Assembly (NCBI GenBank): GCA_018267275.1
Contig: JAFDYV010000004.1
Location: forward strand, 682,001-746,000
Length of the DNA stretch: 64,000 nt
Direction: 5' to 3'
DNA from: Bacteroidota bacterium
GTDB lineage: Bacteria; Bacteroidota; Bacteroidia; Cytophagales; Cyclobacteriaceae
Numbering within the stretch: the first letter of the stretch is position 1; each line of letters opens with the position of its first letter. Positions 20,772 through 29,796 of the stretch are shown piece after piece. The notes beneath the pieces were generated by a model. The model had not been told where the DNA came from. It ran no database searches and saw only the letters and a program-made list of their open reading frames with translations. Made by a program: the position numbers and the translations under genes.

Positions 20772-23591
20772 TTAATACCCTTTTGTAGTTCCTTTCTCCA
20801 CCGCAGAAATTCCCGTTTTCATCCATGGCGGCATAGGCGCACCTTTCAAAAAATGGTCGAAGAATTGCATCAAGCGTATGGCGAAATCGGTGCGGTCTTG
20901 TCGCTGTGTGAGGCCGTGGCCTTGGCCATTGTAGTTCAACATCCACACTGGTTTGTTCAACCTGCGCATGGCCATATAGTATTCAATGCCTTGGTACCAG
21001 GGCACCGCGCCATCGGCATCGTTGTGCATCATCAGTAGCGGAGTTTGCACTTTATCGGCAAAGAAGATGGGCGAGTTTTCCAAATAGAGTAGCGGCTTTT
21101 CCCATAAAGAGCCTCCCAATCGACTTTGCGATTTTTCATATTGAAACATACGGCTCAACCCACTCTCCCAACGCACACCACCATAGGCGCTGATCATGTT
21201 TACCACAGGTGCACCCGCTTCAGCAGCTGCAAACAAATTGGTTCGAGTAATCAAATAGGCCGTTTGATAACCACCCCAACTGTGGCCTTGTACACCAATA
21301 TTTTTCTCATCAACAAAACCTTTGCTGATAAGAGACGTGACGCCCGGTAAAATGCAATTGTGCGCACTCTCGCCCGGGTAACCGATTTTGTACACGATGT
21401 CAGGTACAAAAACCAAGTAGCCATTGCTGGCATACAACGAAAAGTTGATAAAGGAGCGAATGGGTGCTGGCGCATAGTGTTGATGAATATCATCCGCATA
21501 CTTTTCGTAGAAATACACCATCATCGGGTATTTCTTTTTCGGGTCGAATCCTTCGGGTTTGTAAAGAAGTCCTTCCAACGGAAGATTGTCGAGTGAGGTC
21601 CAAGAAACTCGTTCAACCGAGCCCCAGAAATAATTTTTCATTTGAGGATTAGCATCCGATATCTTCTTTGGAGCCGTAAATGGAAAATCAGATGTCCATA
21701 CATCGGGGTACTCGCGGAAGTTTTCACGCGTGAACAAGACCTGATTGGCGCTCTTTGCTTTGGCTGTAAATGAATAGCGATGATCGCTCATCAATAGCTT
21801 CGTCAACTGATTGGTTTTCAAATTTAGTTTGTAATAACCAGCCGCTTTGGTCGTTTCGTTAAAAGCGCTCAACAACAATTCTTGATCGGGGTCAATAAAG
21901 CGCTCCTCATTATCGAGGCGTATGTAGCGGAACCTGATTTTTTCTCCGCGACCGATTTTTGTAAGATTCACTGGCACCTCGTTTCCTTTTGGGTCCAACG
22001 ACCACATATCGTAACGGTCGTAAACCAACATGCGCGCATCATCTTTCGTCCAGCCTGCTATGCCGTACGAATTCGGAAAATCAGGGTGGTCATCTTCTTC
22101 ATCGCCCGTGCGAATACCTTTTGAAATTTGAATTGTTTTTTCGGTAGCGATGTGATAGGCAAACCAAGCTGTGTCTGGCAGATTGTACCAATAGACATAC
22201 TCGGCTAACGGAGAAAGATTGGCATTTCCCTTAATTTTTTCCTGAACGAGCTTTTTCGTATTGGAAGCCAAATCAAAAACATATACATCTGAAAAATTCT
22301 GTGTGTCCCAAGTAATCATTTTTCGGTGTTTCACATCACTCTCGCCCAATAAAATCTTTGCGTTGCCCTCGTTGCCGAGTGTGATGGTAGGGACTTCTTT
22401 GTCGCCAATTTGCTTGATGGTGCGCGCAGCTAAATCATAAACCGCCAGGTAGCTGCGTTTCTTTTCCGTGTCGAGTTGTTTGTTTTGCTGCGGGTAAATG
22501 TAATCGTCATTGCCGCCCCATACTTCCACCACAGCCATTTCTTCTGGCAACAAGGTAGTGTCGGCCACCGCTGGGGTGGGTGCGGAGCCAAAAAATAGTT
22601 TGCCGCCATCTTTGCTGAACAAAGGAGTATAGTTTTCACTGACAAGCCAATTTGTGGGTAGCGCGAGTGAGTTTTCGGCATCAATAAGTTTTGCGGCCGG
22701 TTCACCCTGTTTCCACAAATGCAATTGAAAGTGTCGAACCAATGCTTTTGTTGTATCAGTGTCAACCAGAAATGCGGCTTGTTTTCCGTCTTCGCTGATG
22801 GAAAGGCCTTTGTATTTGAATTTTGATTTGCCTTGATATAGCGGGGTTAAATTGGCAGATGCCAAATCGTACCAATACACACCGGCCTTCATGGTAGAAT
22901 CATTTCCCGTAGATGAAAACATCAGACCTTGGCCAAATTTTGCCCACGCATACTCCTTTACATAGCCAAACGATTTTTCTTTTCCATCGGCCAGCGAGCG
23001 AACTACTAGCGTGTAACCATTATCATCACTATTCACTTTTTTCTTTTTGGGCTTTGGCTCGGCTTTCCCTTCAGATTTGGACTTTTCGTCTGCTTTGGCC
23101 TTTGCTTCTTTCTTCGCCTCCAATTGGTATGCCAACCATCCGCCCTTTTTTTCAGGTATTTTATACGATTTTACGTCAGCCACTTTTTCTATTTTTCGCG
23201 AAGAAATCGTATAGAAGCCAAGCGAGTCCTTTGGCAGATCCTCTTTTTTCTTTTTCTGCCTGCGCATGTCCTTTACCGTTTTTTGCTGTGGCTTGATTTT
23301 AAATACCACATGCTTGCTATCAAACGTGAGCCCAATTTCTGCCGCGCGCTTTATTGAGTCTTGTACGTTTGTTTTTAGGTGATAGAACACAGCTCTACCA
23401 TCGCCATCTTGCGGGTTAATGGCCATCACGGCAACCGTGCCATCGGGCGTTAACGCTTTAAAGGGGATTTCTTTCCAGCCATCGTACACCGAATGGGTGA
23501 GGGGTTTTTTAACAATAGGTGCAGGTGTGTTCTTTTTCTGTGAGAAAACCGAAAAAGAAATGAAACAACTGAACAATAGTAGATAGCGCAT
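20772..23591 (-). CDS. Secreted S9 family prolyl oligopeptidase-like peptidase
   Basis: 939 residues. A signal peptide (MRYLLLFSCFISFSVFSQ) is followed by a long beta-propeller region (about 40-680) with a Lys-rich insertion (about 170-190, EAKKEAKAKADEKSKSEGK). The C-terminal alpha/beta hydrolase has nucleophile S771 in GHSWGGYQ, Asp858 in MMHNDADGAVPW and His892 in GQGHGLTQRQD. Such enzymes cleave peptides in the periplasm or outside the cell. The gene is monocistronic. Confidence 0.93.
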   Translation of the reverse strand: MRYLLLFSCFISFSVFSQKKNTPAPIVKKPLTHSVYDGWKEIPFKALTPDGTVAVMAINPQDGDGRAVFYHLKTNVQDSIKRAAEIGLTFDSKHVVFKIKPQQKTVKDMRRQKKKKEDLPKDSLGFYTISSRKIEKVADVKSYKIPEKKGGWLAYQLEAKKEAKAKADEKSKSEGKAEPKPKKKKVNSDDNGYTLVVRSLADGKEKSFGYVKEYAWAKFGQGLMFSSTGNDSTMKAGVYWYDLASANLTPLYQGKSKFKYKGLSISEDGKQAAFLVDTDTTKALVRHFQLHLWKQGEPAAKLIDAENSLALPTNWLVSENYTPLFSKDGGKLFFGSAPTPAVADTTLLPEEMAVVEVWGGNDDYIYPQQNKQLDTEKKRSYLAVYDLAARTIKQIGDKEVPTITLGNEGNAKILLGESDVKHRKMITWDTQNFSDVYVFDLASNTKKLVQEKIKGNANLSPLAEYVYWYNLPDTAWFAYHIATEKTIQISKGIRTGDEEDDHPDFPNSYGIAGWTKDDARMLVYDRYDMWSLDPKGNEVPVNLTKIGRGEKIRFRYIRLDNEERFIDPDQELLLSAFNETTKAAGYYKLNLKTNQLTKLLMSDHRYSFTAKAKSANQVLFTRENFREYPDVWTSDFPFTAPKKISDANPQMKNYFWGSVERVSWTSLDNLPLEGLLYKPEGFDPKKKYPMMVYFYEKYADDIHQHYAPAPIRSFINFSLYASNGYLVFVPDIVYKIGYPGESAHNCILPGVTSLISKGFVDEKNIGVQGHSWGGYQTAYLITRTNLFAAAEAGAPVVNMISAYGGVRWESGLSRMFQYEKSQSRLGGSLWEKPLLYLENSPIFFADKVQTPLLMMHNDADGAVPWYQGIEYYMAMRRLNKPVWMLNYNGQGHGLTQRQDRTDFAIRLMQFFDHFLKGAPMPPWMKTGISAVEKGTTKGY

Positions 23592-23663
23592 AGAAAAAAG
23601 TTTGCGCTAAAGTTGTTTTATTTTTTTTGGAAAGCAACCAATTTATTAGGAATGGTAATTCCG

Positions 23664-24266
23664 TTAATTTGGGTTTTCCAGTTCGGTTATTAGCTGCTTT
23701 AACTCCTCAAGGCACTTGCCATAAGAAACCTTGTACAGCCACTTTGCCAACAACCAACACGGAGGCGTCAAGATCAAAGGCACCACTACCAATGACGCTA
23801 GTACCCATTTGTTATCTAGGTATTTTGTGGCTTCACCACCCCCCACCGCCAAACCCATCAGCATGCCGGCAGCCGCACACAAAGGATAGATATACAAACT
23901 AAAACGCTCTTGAAATCGAATATTATTCTTAATAAACAGGTACGTGTCTTCGAGTGCCGACTTCAGGTTCTGATCAAAAAGAAGACTAGTGTCAATTCTG
24001 TTGTACGCTTTGAAATTTATGTAAACGAAAAAAACATAAATGACCACTACCACTCCAATGCCAAATCGCACGATTGGTTCGGGAAATAGAAACAAAAGGG
24101 CGATAAAGCAGAACAGAAAGAATACAGCAAAAAGCGTAGAGATAAAATAAGCCCGCTTCAATTTTTCAACCGGATGTTTAGATTTTTTTTGAATATGCAC
24201 CGCCCCTAACACAGGTTTACTGAGTTTATCTGATTCAAGTTTCTTCCAAAGCTCCCTCAATTCCAT
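23664..24266 (-). CDS. Integral membrane protein, putative partner (anti-sigma-like) of adjacent ECF sigma factor
   Basis: 200 residues with four apparent membrane helices: about 42-65 (FISTLFAVFFLFCFIALLF), 68-88, 125-145 and 155-180. The N-terminal 40 residues are soluble and basic (LWKKLESDKLSKPVLGAVHIQKKSKHP is spread over this stretch), which would face the cytoplasm. The start lies one base after the sigma-factor stop, so the genes are co-transcribed. That pairing is the classic layout for membrane anti-sigma factors, but I see no zinc-binding HxxxCxxC motif. The role is inferred from context only. Confidence 0.6.
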   Translation of the reverse strand: MELRELWKKLESDKLSKPVLGAVHIQKKSKHPVEKLKRAYFISTLFAVFFLFCFIALLFLFPEPIVRFGIGVVVVIYVFFVYINFKAYNRIDTSLLFDQNLKSALEDTYLFIKNNIRFQERFSLYIYPLCAAAGMLMGLAVGGGEATKYLDNKWVLASLVVVPLILTPPCWLLAKWLYKVSYGKCLEELKQLITELENPN

Positions 24267-24267
24267 G

Positions 24268-24747
24268 CTAAAATAATTTTAGCTTTTTAGTTAATGTTTC
24301 TTTAATGCGATGCAGCTTTACGGCTACATTGTTTTTTGTGAGTCCTGATATTTCTGCGATTTCGTCATTCTCATACCCATCCAAATGCAGCGTTACAATC
24401 ATGCGATCAATTTCATTCAGTTCACGAATAGCAATATATAAGGCCTCCGTCTCTTCATTCTGGATCTTGTCGCCCGAACTGGTTTTCAATTGCGATAGAT
24501 CTTCGTGCGGTACAACTAATTGAGGTCTTCGCTTAAACGTTAAAACCGTGTTTAACCCTACCCGGTACAACCAAGTAGAAAACTTTGATTGCCCTTTGAA
24601 GTTGGGATACGAGCGCCAAGCCTGAAAAAGTATTTCCTGAAACAAGTCACGCTCATCCTCCTCATGGTTTACATAAAGACGAATCACCTTAAAGATGATA
24701 CCCCGGTTCTCTACGATGAGTTTAGTGAATTCACGCTCAGATGTCAT
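24268..24747 (-). CDS. ECF RNA polymerase sigma factor
   Basis: 159 residues. Region 2 is seen in IFKVIRLYVNHEEDERDLFQEILFQAWRSYPNF and STWLYRVGLN; region 4 in ALYIAIRELNEIDRMIVTLHLDGYENDEIAEISGLTKNNVAVKLHRIKE (quoted in segments: REL.EIDRM, YENDEIAEISGL, NNVAVKLHR). Length is typical of a minimal group 4 sigma factor. It is followed directly by a four-helix membrane protein that may sequester it. Target promoters are unknown. Confidence 0.93.
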   Translation of the reverse strand: MTSEREFTKLIVENRGIIFKVIRLYVNHEEDERDLFQEILFQAWRSYPNFKGQSKFSTWLYRVGLNTVLTFKRRPQLVVPHEDLSQLKTSSGDKIQNEETEALYIAIRELNEIDRMIVTLHLDGYENDEIAEISGLTKNNVAVKLHRIKETLTKKLKLF

Positions 24748-24844
24748 ACATCAGCAGTTGCTAGATTACCAAACCCATTTTAATCCAAATTGTTTTCTGT
24801 TAAGATTTGTCGCACAACCAATGCCATAATTACAAGGCCTCATA

Positions 24845-25906
24845 CTAATTATAGAAGTTTTCTACCCTCTTCGCCAATGCCTCATAACTTTTATCCCCCG
24901 ATATCGCTGCAGTGAAATAAAATGTCAGTAGTGTATCAATCCATGCTATTTGTTTTTCGGCACCCAAAAACTCTTCGCCACCGGGGTAAACCCGGGTGTT
25001 TCCTTTGAGAGAAATCTCGCCAGTTGATAGCACTCGCGAAGCTTGCCATTGCACGCTGCAACTCAATGCTTTTTGTAAGGCGAGATAAATCGTCTCTTGG
25101 GATGGTAACACACCCAGCAAAATAAGACCCAGACGCACCGATACACCGTTGTAGCTACTATCAAATCCTCCACCTTCAGTGAAATAGCCAGCTGCATCTT
25201 GTTTGCTCAATGCCAATTGGATAAACTCTATTCCGATAGTTTTTGCTTCCGTATCGTTCAGGTAAACACCCATTCCATAGAATGCCAATGCATCAAATAG
25301 TAATCGGTTGGGCGCATCGCCATCGTATTGTTTCAAGGCTTCCTTTTGTGTTTTAAGAAAAGCCATCGCCAATTGAAATTTTGGGGTCAAACTGTTCAAC
25401 CGCGATTTTAGATTATCGCTGGGCCTGCTTGCAAACCAAGTCGATTGATTTAACAATGCCAATGAAGAGCCTAGCGCAGACAGAAAAAAACTGGTGCCAC
25501 TGGCTAAGTCAGCTGCCGAAGGTTGGCCGAGGTATTGAAGGTCGGCTGGAATCACCAATTCAAAATCACCCGCAGGTTTTTGCTTGTTGAACGAATACTC
25601 GGTTGCCAGGATAAAATTTTCCAACGCCCCATCGCTGTTGAATTTCACCGCATACGAAGCCAGGAACCCAATGTCCATCTGAAAGCGAACATGAAAGTAG
25701 CCCTCCCGATTTCGTCCCAACGCACCGCTGGCATCAGGTTTTTTGGTTAACCCTTCCACAACATTGCTTGGAAGAGAATTAATGAGCGAGTGAAAAGTAG
25801 AGGACGATGCAAGTAGGTTTTGATTGCAGGAAGGTGTATCCATTTTGTCCTGCCCGCAGCCAGCAACTGTCCATACAATAAGAAAAATGATAAATGTCTT
25901 TTTCAT
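24845..25906 (-). CDS. Hypothetical lipoprotein, helical-toroid-like
   Basis: 353 residues from the ATG at 25906; an upstream in-frame start at 25942 only adds leader. MKKTFIIFLIVWTVAGC is a lipoprotein signal with Cys at position 17. The body is mostly helical with repeated helix-loop pairs (LLFDALAFYGMGVYLND, IEFIQLALSKQDAAGYFTEGG, VSVRLGLILLGVLPSQETIY), suggesting an alpha/alpha-toroid. The segment TEGGGFDSSYNGVS is a loop of the sort seen in glycan-active toroids, but no family can be assigned. It follows the ECF sigma gene at 25944 with 37 nt between stop and start and could belong to the same transcript. Confidence 0.65.
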   Translation of the reverse strand: MKKTFIIFLIVWTVAGCGQDKMDTPSCNQNLLASSSTFHSLINSLPSNVVEGLTKKPDASGALGRNREGYFHVRFQMDIGFLASYAVKFNSDGALENFILATEYSFNKQKPAGDFELVIPADLQYLGQPSAADLASGTSFFLSALGSSLALLNQSTWFASRPSDNLKSRLNSLTPKFQLAMAFLKTQKEALKQYDGDAPNRLLFDALAFYGMGVYLNDTEAKTIGIEFIQLALSKQDAAGYFTEGGGFDSSYNGVSVRLGLILLGVLPSQETIYLALQKALSCSVQWQASRVLSTGEISLKGNTRVYPGGEEFLGAEKQIAWIDTLLTFYFTAAISGDKSYEALAKRVENFYN

Positions 25907-25943
25907 GGTCTGACGTATACTCGTTAGACGAAGGTAGGTCATT

Positions 25944-26798
25944 TTAGTTTAAGCGTTCGACCACCGGCACAGCTATCTCACCCATTCCCATTCTGTCGCA
26001 TTTCATCAATAAGTCTTGCAGGTCTGCCCCTTTTCCACGCAAGGGGTCAATGGCTTTTACCAATTTGGTGCGCATGTCAAAGAGTTCATCGCGATCAAAT
26101 TTTTTCGAGCCCTTCGCAAGATCAAGTTGATTCAACGCCTCTTGTTGGTTTTGCCTGGGGTTGAACATGCCGTTGAGTTCAGAGCATTGGTTGCACACGC
26201 CATTTTTGTTAATCAGCGCACAGCGGTTGTCGAAGATGTCCATCATGGTGTGGCGCGCGTCTTGCAAGAGATGTTTCACCACATCTTGTGATTTGTCTAT
26301 GATAACAGCAATTTCTTTGACAGAAAAATCATAGATGTCTTTTAAGATCAGCGCCACTTGTTTTTCGATGGCTAATGTTTTGCCCATGCACGTAAAACAG
26401 TGGTCGATGTGGTCACGAATATCGAATGTGCCTTCGGGAGATTCTTGTCCTTTTTTCATAATGGAGTTGCAAACCGTTTCATTGCTCATCACAATGCCTT
26501 TGGCGATCTCTTTGGTGTTCACCGTCCAGCGTTTGAATTGACGCAAGTGATCGTATGCTAGGTTGGTGGCAATTTGGAACATCCATGTTTTGAAAGACGA
26601 TTTCCCTTTGAAGGTAGACACTTTATCAAACCCGCGAATGAAGGCATCGTGTGCAATGTCTTCGGCATCCTCGCGACTGGCCACCAACCGATACAAATAC
26701 GATTTGAGCTGCGGTTGAAATTCGGCATACAATTTTTGAAACGCATGAATATCGCCACCCATGGCGAGCTTTAAGGTTTGTTCGTTGGAGTTTTCCAT
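25944..26798 (-). CDS. ECF sigma factor with cysteine-containing C-terminal extension
   Basis: 284 residues. Region 2: FQKLYAEFQPQLKSYLYRLV, REDAEDIAHDAFIRGFDKV and SSFKTWMFQIATNLAYDHLR. Region 4 is looser: YDFSVKEIAVIIDKSQDVVK. Between them is DHCFTCMGKT (CxxC), and after region 4 is CALINKNGVCNQC (C-x8-C-x2-C) followed by an 80-residue tail. A related factor lies at 35673. The Cys positions suggest metal or redox input, an inference only. No anti-sigma gene is adjacent; the next gene downstream encodes a lipoprotein. Confidence 0.88.
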   Translation of the reverse strand: MENSNEQTLKLAMGGDIHAFQKLYAEFQPQLKSYLYRLVASREDAEDIAHDAFIRGFDKVSTFKGKSSFKTWMFQIATNLAYDHLRQFKRWTVNTKEIAKGIVMSNETVCNSIMKKGQESPEGTFDIRDHIDHCFTCMGKTLAIEKQVALILKDIYDFSVKEIAVIIDKSQDVVKHLLQDARHTMMDIFDNRCALINKNGVCNQCSELNGMFNPRQNQQEALNQLDLAKGSKKFDRDELFDMRTKLVKAIDPLRGKGADLQDLLMKCDRMGMGEIAVPVVERLN

Positions 26799-26807
26799 GG
26801 TATGAAA

Positions 26808-27554
26808 TTAACGAATTGGATTCTTAGGATTAACAATTGAAAAGGCAAGAGAAGGAAAAAAACGATGCAAGTAATAAAACGGCTTAGCAATAGAAACATG
26901 AACTGTAGAGCGATTGTTTTTCAAGCCATTTATTAAGTCTTTCGCCACGCGTTCGACTGAGACCTTTTTAGATGTAAAACTTTTTGTGGCCTCTGTGTCT
27001 ACGGTGGGCGGAATCAGCTCTATCACATGTATGTTTTTGTGTAACGCGGATAGTTGATAGCGGAGTGACAATACATACGAATGCAGCGCAGCCTTCGAGG
27101 CCGAGTACGTAGGCACAAAAGCTGCAGGCAAATACGCTACTGCCGAAGAGGTAAAAACAAGCGCTACCTCATTTCGCTTCCCTAGTTCCGGCAAAAACAA
27201 ACTTGTAAGCCGCACGGCTGCCAAATAATTCGTTTCCATTTCGCTCGTAGCAAAAGCAATCGCAGTTAGCTCGGCAAGCGAATGCACATTCACCACACCC
27301 GCGTTGTGATACAGAACATCGATACCGCCACTAGTTACGACTAACTGATGCATTAAACTCACGTCTTCTGATTTGGTGATATCGCAACTGATCGTTGCGA
27401 TGGATGGAAACTTGCTTTTAACCTGCTGCAATTTCAATCCATCGCGCCCACAGATGATGACCTTCATGCCCTCGGCCAAAAAGTGTTTGATGCTTTCCAG
27501 CCCTATGCCCGAGGAACCACCGATGATCAAAATGGTTTTGCCGTTCAGTTGCAT
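26808..27554 (-). CDS. SDR family NAD(P)-dependent oxidoreductase
   Basis: 248 residues from the ATG at 27554; the frame is open far upstream but that part overlaps the preceding gene. Cofactor motif IIGGSSGIGLES, NNAG-like YHNAGVV, catalytic Ser in FTSSAV and Y-S-A-S-K in PTYSASKAALHS are all present, so it should be active. Sequence is closest to the DltE-like short-chain group. It begins 2 nt after the stop of the NTF2-like gene; the two form an operon preceded by copy 1 of the 30-bp repeated element. Confidence 0.9.
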   Translation of the reverse strand: MQLNGKTILIIGGSSGIGLESIKHFLAEGMKVIICGRDGLKLQQVKSKFPSIATISCDITKSEDVSLMHQLVVTSGGIDVLYHNAGVVNVHSLAELTAIAFATSEMETNYLAAVRLTSLFLPELGKRNEVALVFTSSAVAYLPAAFVPTYSASKAALHSYVLSLRYQLSALHKNIHVIELIPPTVDTEATKSFTSKKVSVERVAKDLINGLKNNRSTVHVSIAKPFYYLHRFFPSLAFSIVNPKNPIR

Positions 27555-27556
27555 GT

Positions 27557-27901
27557 TCAATAAAAGTATTTTTCCAATACCACTTTCCCATCTTTCACTT
27601 CGTACACACCAATTTCTTTCCAGCCGCCACGCGGTTGACCTTTGTAGGTTATATCCCAGGTAAAAGCCAAACTGAAAAAATTTCCATTCACCAGCGGCTT
27701 TGAGATTTTTAGACTGTGGATTTTCTCCATGCTGCCCACCCAGGCTTTTTGTTTTTTGTCGAGTGCCTTCAGGCCTTTCATTTTTTTGTTGTCGGCCTCC
27801 TGGCATACTACATCCTCCGCAAACAATTCGTGGCGGGCTTCGCTAAATTTTTTCTTCGCGCAGAGCACAATCATGCGCGTAGCAATTTGTTTTGTTGTCA
27901 T
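27557..27901 (-). CDS. NTF2/SnoaL-like family protein
   Basis: 114 residues with the cone-shaped alpha+beta pattern of NTF2-like proteins: the helical start QIATRMIVLCAKKKFSEARHELFAEDVVC, then strands GNFFSLAFTWDITYKG, WKEIGVYEVKDGKVVLEKYFY (given here in segments). Members act as isomerases, dehydratases or small-ligand binders; the activity here is unknown. It is the first gene of an operon with the SDR gene and begins 21 nt after the repeated upstream element. Confidence 0.8.
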   Translation of the reverse strand: MTTKQIATRMIVLCAKKKFSEARHELFAEDVVCQEADNKKMKGLKALDKKQKAWVGSMEKIHSLKISKPLVNGNFFSLAFTWDITYKGQPRGGWKEIGVYEVKDGKVVLEKYFY

Positions 27902-27922
27902 CGTTTCTTGTTTTTTTGATTT

Positions 27923-27952
27923 AGACGAACAGCTCGGCCAAAACGGGCGAAA
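27923..27952 (-). promoter_or_regulatory. 30-bp repeated upstream element, copy 1
   Basis: On the plus strand it reads AGACGAA, then 8 variable bases, then a block ending AAAACGGGCGAAA. It agrees with copy 2 (29657) at 27 of 30 positions. In gene orientation it is CGCCCGTTTTGG ... TTCGTCT and ends 21 nt before the NTF2 start. The two-block layout fits an AraC-family activator site or an ECF-type promoter with a CGTCTAA -10. Confidence 0.6.
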
Positions 27953-28009
27953 CTTTAATTAAAAAAGATTGCCGGCATAGGCGAGCAACCTTCATTTTGG
28001 TTTAAAACC

Positions 28010-28801
28010 CTAGAACTTACCATTCTGATTTTTCCAATTCGCTTTGAGGGGAATCAATTCTACTACGTCCCAATGTTCTGCCCAGTTTGCCATTTTCTAA
28101 ACGAAACAGATCATAAAACGCAGCTAGCTCACCTTCTCCCTGTCCGATTCTCCCTTCGCTTACGGTAAGCACAAAATTGCCTTCTCCAAGAATTTTATGA
28201 GTCTTCATGATTTGCAGTGTTAAGCCACGGTCTTTGAAAAGCTTAAAAGCAGCAGCCAGACCTTGTATGCCATCGGCAATAGTTGAACTGTGTTGACGAT
28301 AATCGGGACTTAGATAATCAGCAATCTTTTCCATCTTGCCGGAAATCAAGATATCATTTACAAAGTTTTTTATAACGGCTTTGTTAGATGCTGTTTTATC
28401 TTTGTCGATCACTTTTGTTCCACCATCTAATTGTGTTCTGCCGCTGGGGTTTTTAGGTTGAATTGGTTCGAGGTTATCCCAATGTTCTGCCACCTGCCCA
28501 TTTTCAAATCGAAAGATTCCAAACCCAGCCTTCGCACCAAAAAAATCGTATTCTGAATGAGTGATCACATAATCGCCACACTAAAGCCGGCAAGTCCATT
28601 CCCGATATTCAAATTGTGTTGAATGTATTCGGGCTTTAGGTAAAGTCGGGCTGCCGTAGGGTCGCCCGTTTCGAAGCTTGCATAGAGCGTTTCGATTTTT
28701 TCTTTATTCGTTAAATTCATTTCATTATTTCTATTTGTGGATTGACCTAAAACCCAACTAGCACCGGACAGGGCAATGAACAGAGCAATTGTATTTTTCA
28801 T
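28010..28801 (-). pseudogene. Tandem NTF2/SnoaL-like protein, broken by deletion and by a 1-nt insertion
   Basis: The N-terminal part (28801-28565) has a signal-like leader and the SnoaL motif PEYIQHNLNIGNGLAGF. It then leaves frame, while the next frame continues GDYVITHSEYDFFGAKAGF, IFRFENGQVAEHWDN and a second SnoaL-like domain (YLSPDYRQHSSTIADGI). Five bases separate GLAGF from GDYV where family members have many more residues, so a 3n+1 deletion is inferred. Near the end, GGG at about 28079 shifts the frame. With GG the protein would end LAEHWDVVELIP...NGKF with a TAG at 28012-28010. Two lesions make an error-only explanation unlikely. Confidence 0.8.
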
Positions 28802-28819
28802 TTGAGAATGTTAAAAAGG

Positions 28820-29628
28820 TTAAATCACCATCATGCTGCCAAAGTCTACATCAATGATGTGGCTGTTGAGTGCAGCGCCCGCATCCGAAACGAGAAAGGC
28901 AGCAACATCGCCAACTTCTGTAAGCGTTGGGGTGCGTTTGCCTGCCAACAAGTGTGCACCTGTTTGCATTCCTTTCAACGCCTCAGCAGATATTCCCATC
29001 GTCTTCGCTAAGTTGGCATTTGATTCTTGAATAGAACGCGACTCAAATAAGGCAGTCGAATTCAAACCGATTGCTCTAATTCCAAAATTTCCAAACTCGG
29101 CAGCTAATACACGCGTCAATCCTTCTATCGCGGTGCTGGCCGAAGAAATGCCCGCCATGAAAGGCAACTTTAATTGCGATAAGCTGGACGTAAGTGTGAG
29201 AATGGTCCCTTCGCTCTTCGTTTCAATCATATACCGGGCTGCAATTTTGGATGTAAGAAACTGCGATCCCACAATTGTTTTGATCGGCTCGAGAAAATGT
29301 TCTAGCGATGTGATAGCGGTTGGTAAACCCATGCTGACATCATTGGCGCGAACCCCAATGCCGTTGAACACGATGTCGAGTTTACCATTCTCTTCTGAAA
29401 TCTTTTTCAGATAGGTGTCGATCTGACTTTCGTTCAGCGCATCTACCTGATGTGCTTCGGCTTTACCACCGGCTTGCTTGATTTGTTCGGCAAGTTTTTT
29501 ACTTCCTTCACGTTTCTACCGGACAAGTAAACTTTTGCACCGTGTTGTGCAAATGATTTTGCGACTGCACTCGCAATCGCTCCGTTGGCTGCAAACACAG
29601 CCGCTACTTTATTTTGTAAGGTTGACAT
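28820..29628 (-). pseudogene. SDR-fold protein (atypical catalytic site), frameshifted
   Basis: The N-terminal frame (29628-29443) reads KVAAVFAANGAIASAVAKSF and VYLSGRNV. After RNV, near 29510, one base is missing, and the next frame continues EGSKKLAEQIKQAGGKAEAH, DIVFNGIGV, GTILTLTSSLSQ and ADFG-like DVDFGSMMVI at the end. Restored length is about 268 residues. Even when restored, the usual GxxxGxG is absent and the YxxxK position reads SSAST, so the subfamily is non-canonical. It heads an operon with the NTF2 pseudogene (18-nt gap), behind copy 2 of the repeated element. Confidence 0.82.
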
Positions 29629-29656
29629 AAATTGATTTTTTTAGTTTGTAGAGTTC

Positions 29657-29686
29657 AGACGAACAGATCGGTCGAAACGGGCGAAA
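29657..29686 (-). promoter_or_regulatory. 30-bp repeated upstream element, copy 2
   Basis: Plus-strand AGACGAAC...AAACGGGCGAAA, 27 of 30 identical to copy 1. It lies 28 nt before the start of the frameshifted SDR gene. Its conservation despite the decay of the downstream genes suggests the decay is recent. Confidence 0.6.
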
Positions 29687-29796
29687 TATTAGACTATACC
29701 CAAGAGGCTACCATTCACGATTTCTACAAGGAAGGTGAACATAAAATTATCTTTTGGAAAAAGTTGCTTTAGGTAAGCTTCGTATGCAGAATAGCA

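Noticed and set aside
27555-27806. N-terminal extension of the SDR gene (332 residues)
   Set aside because: The extra residues overlap the NTF2-like gene in another frame and are low-complexity; the ATG at 27554 fits the family start.
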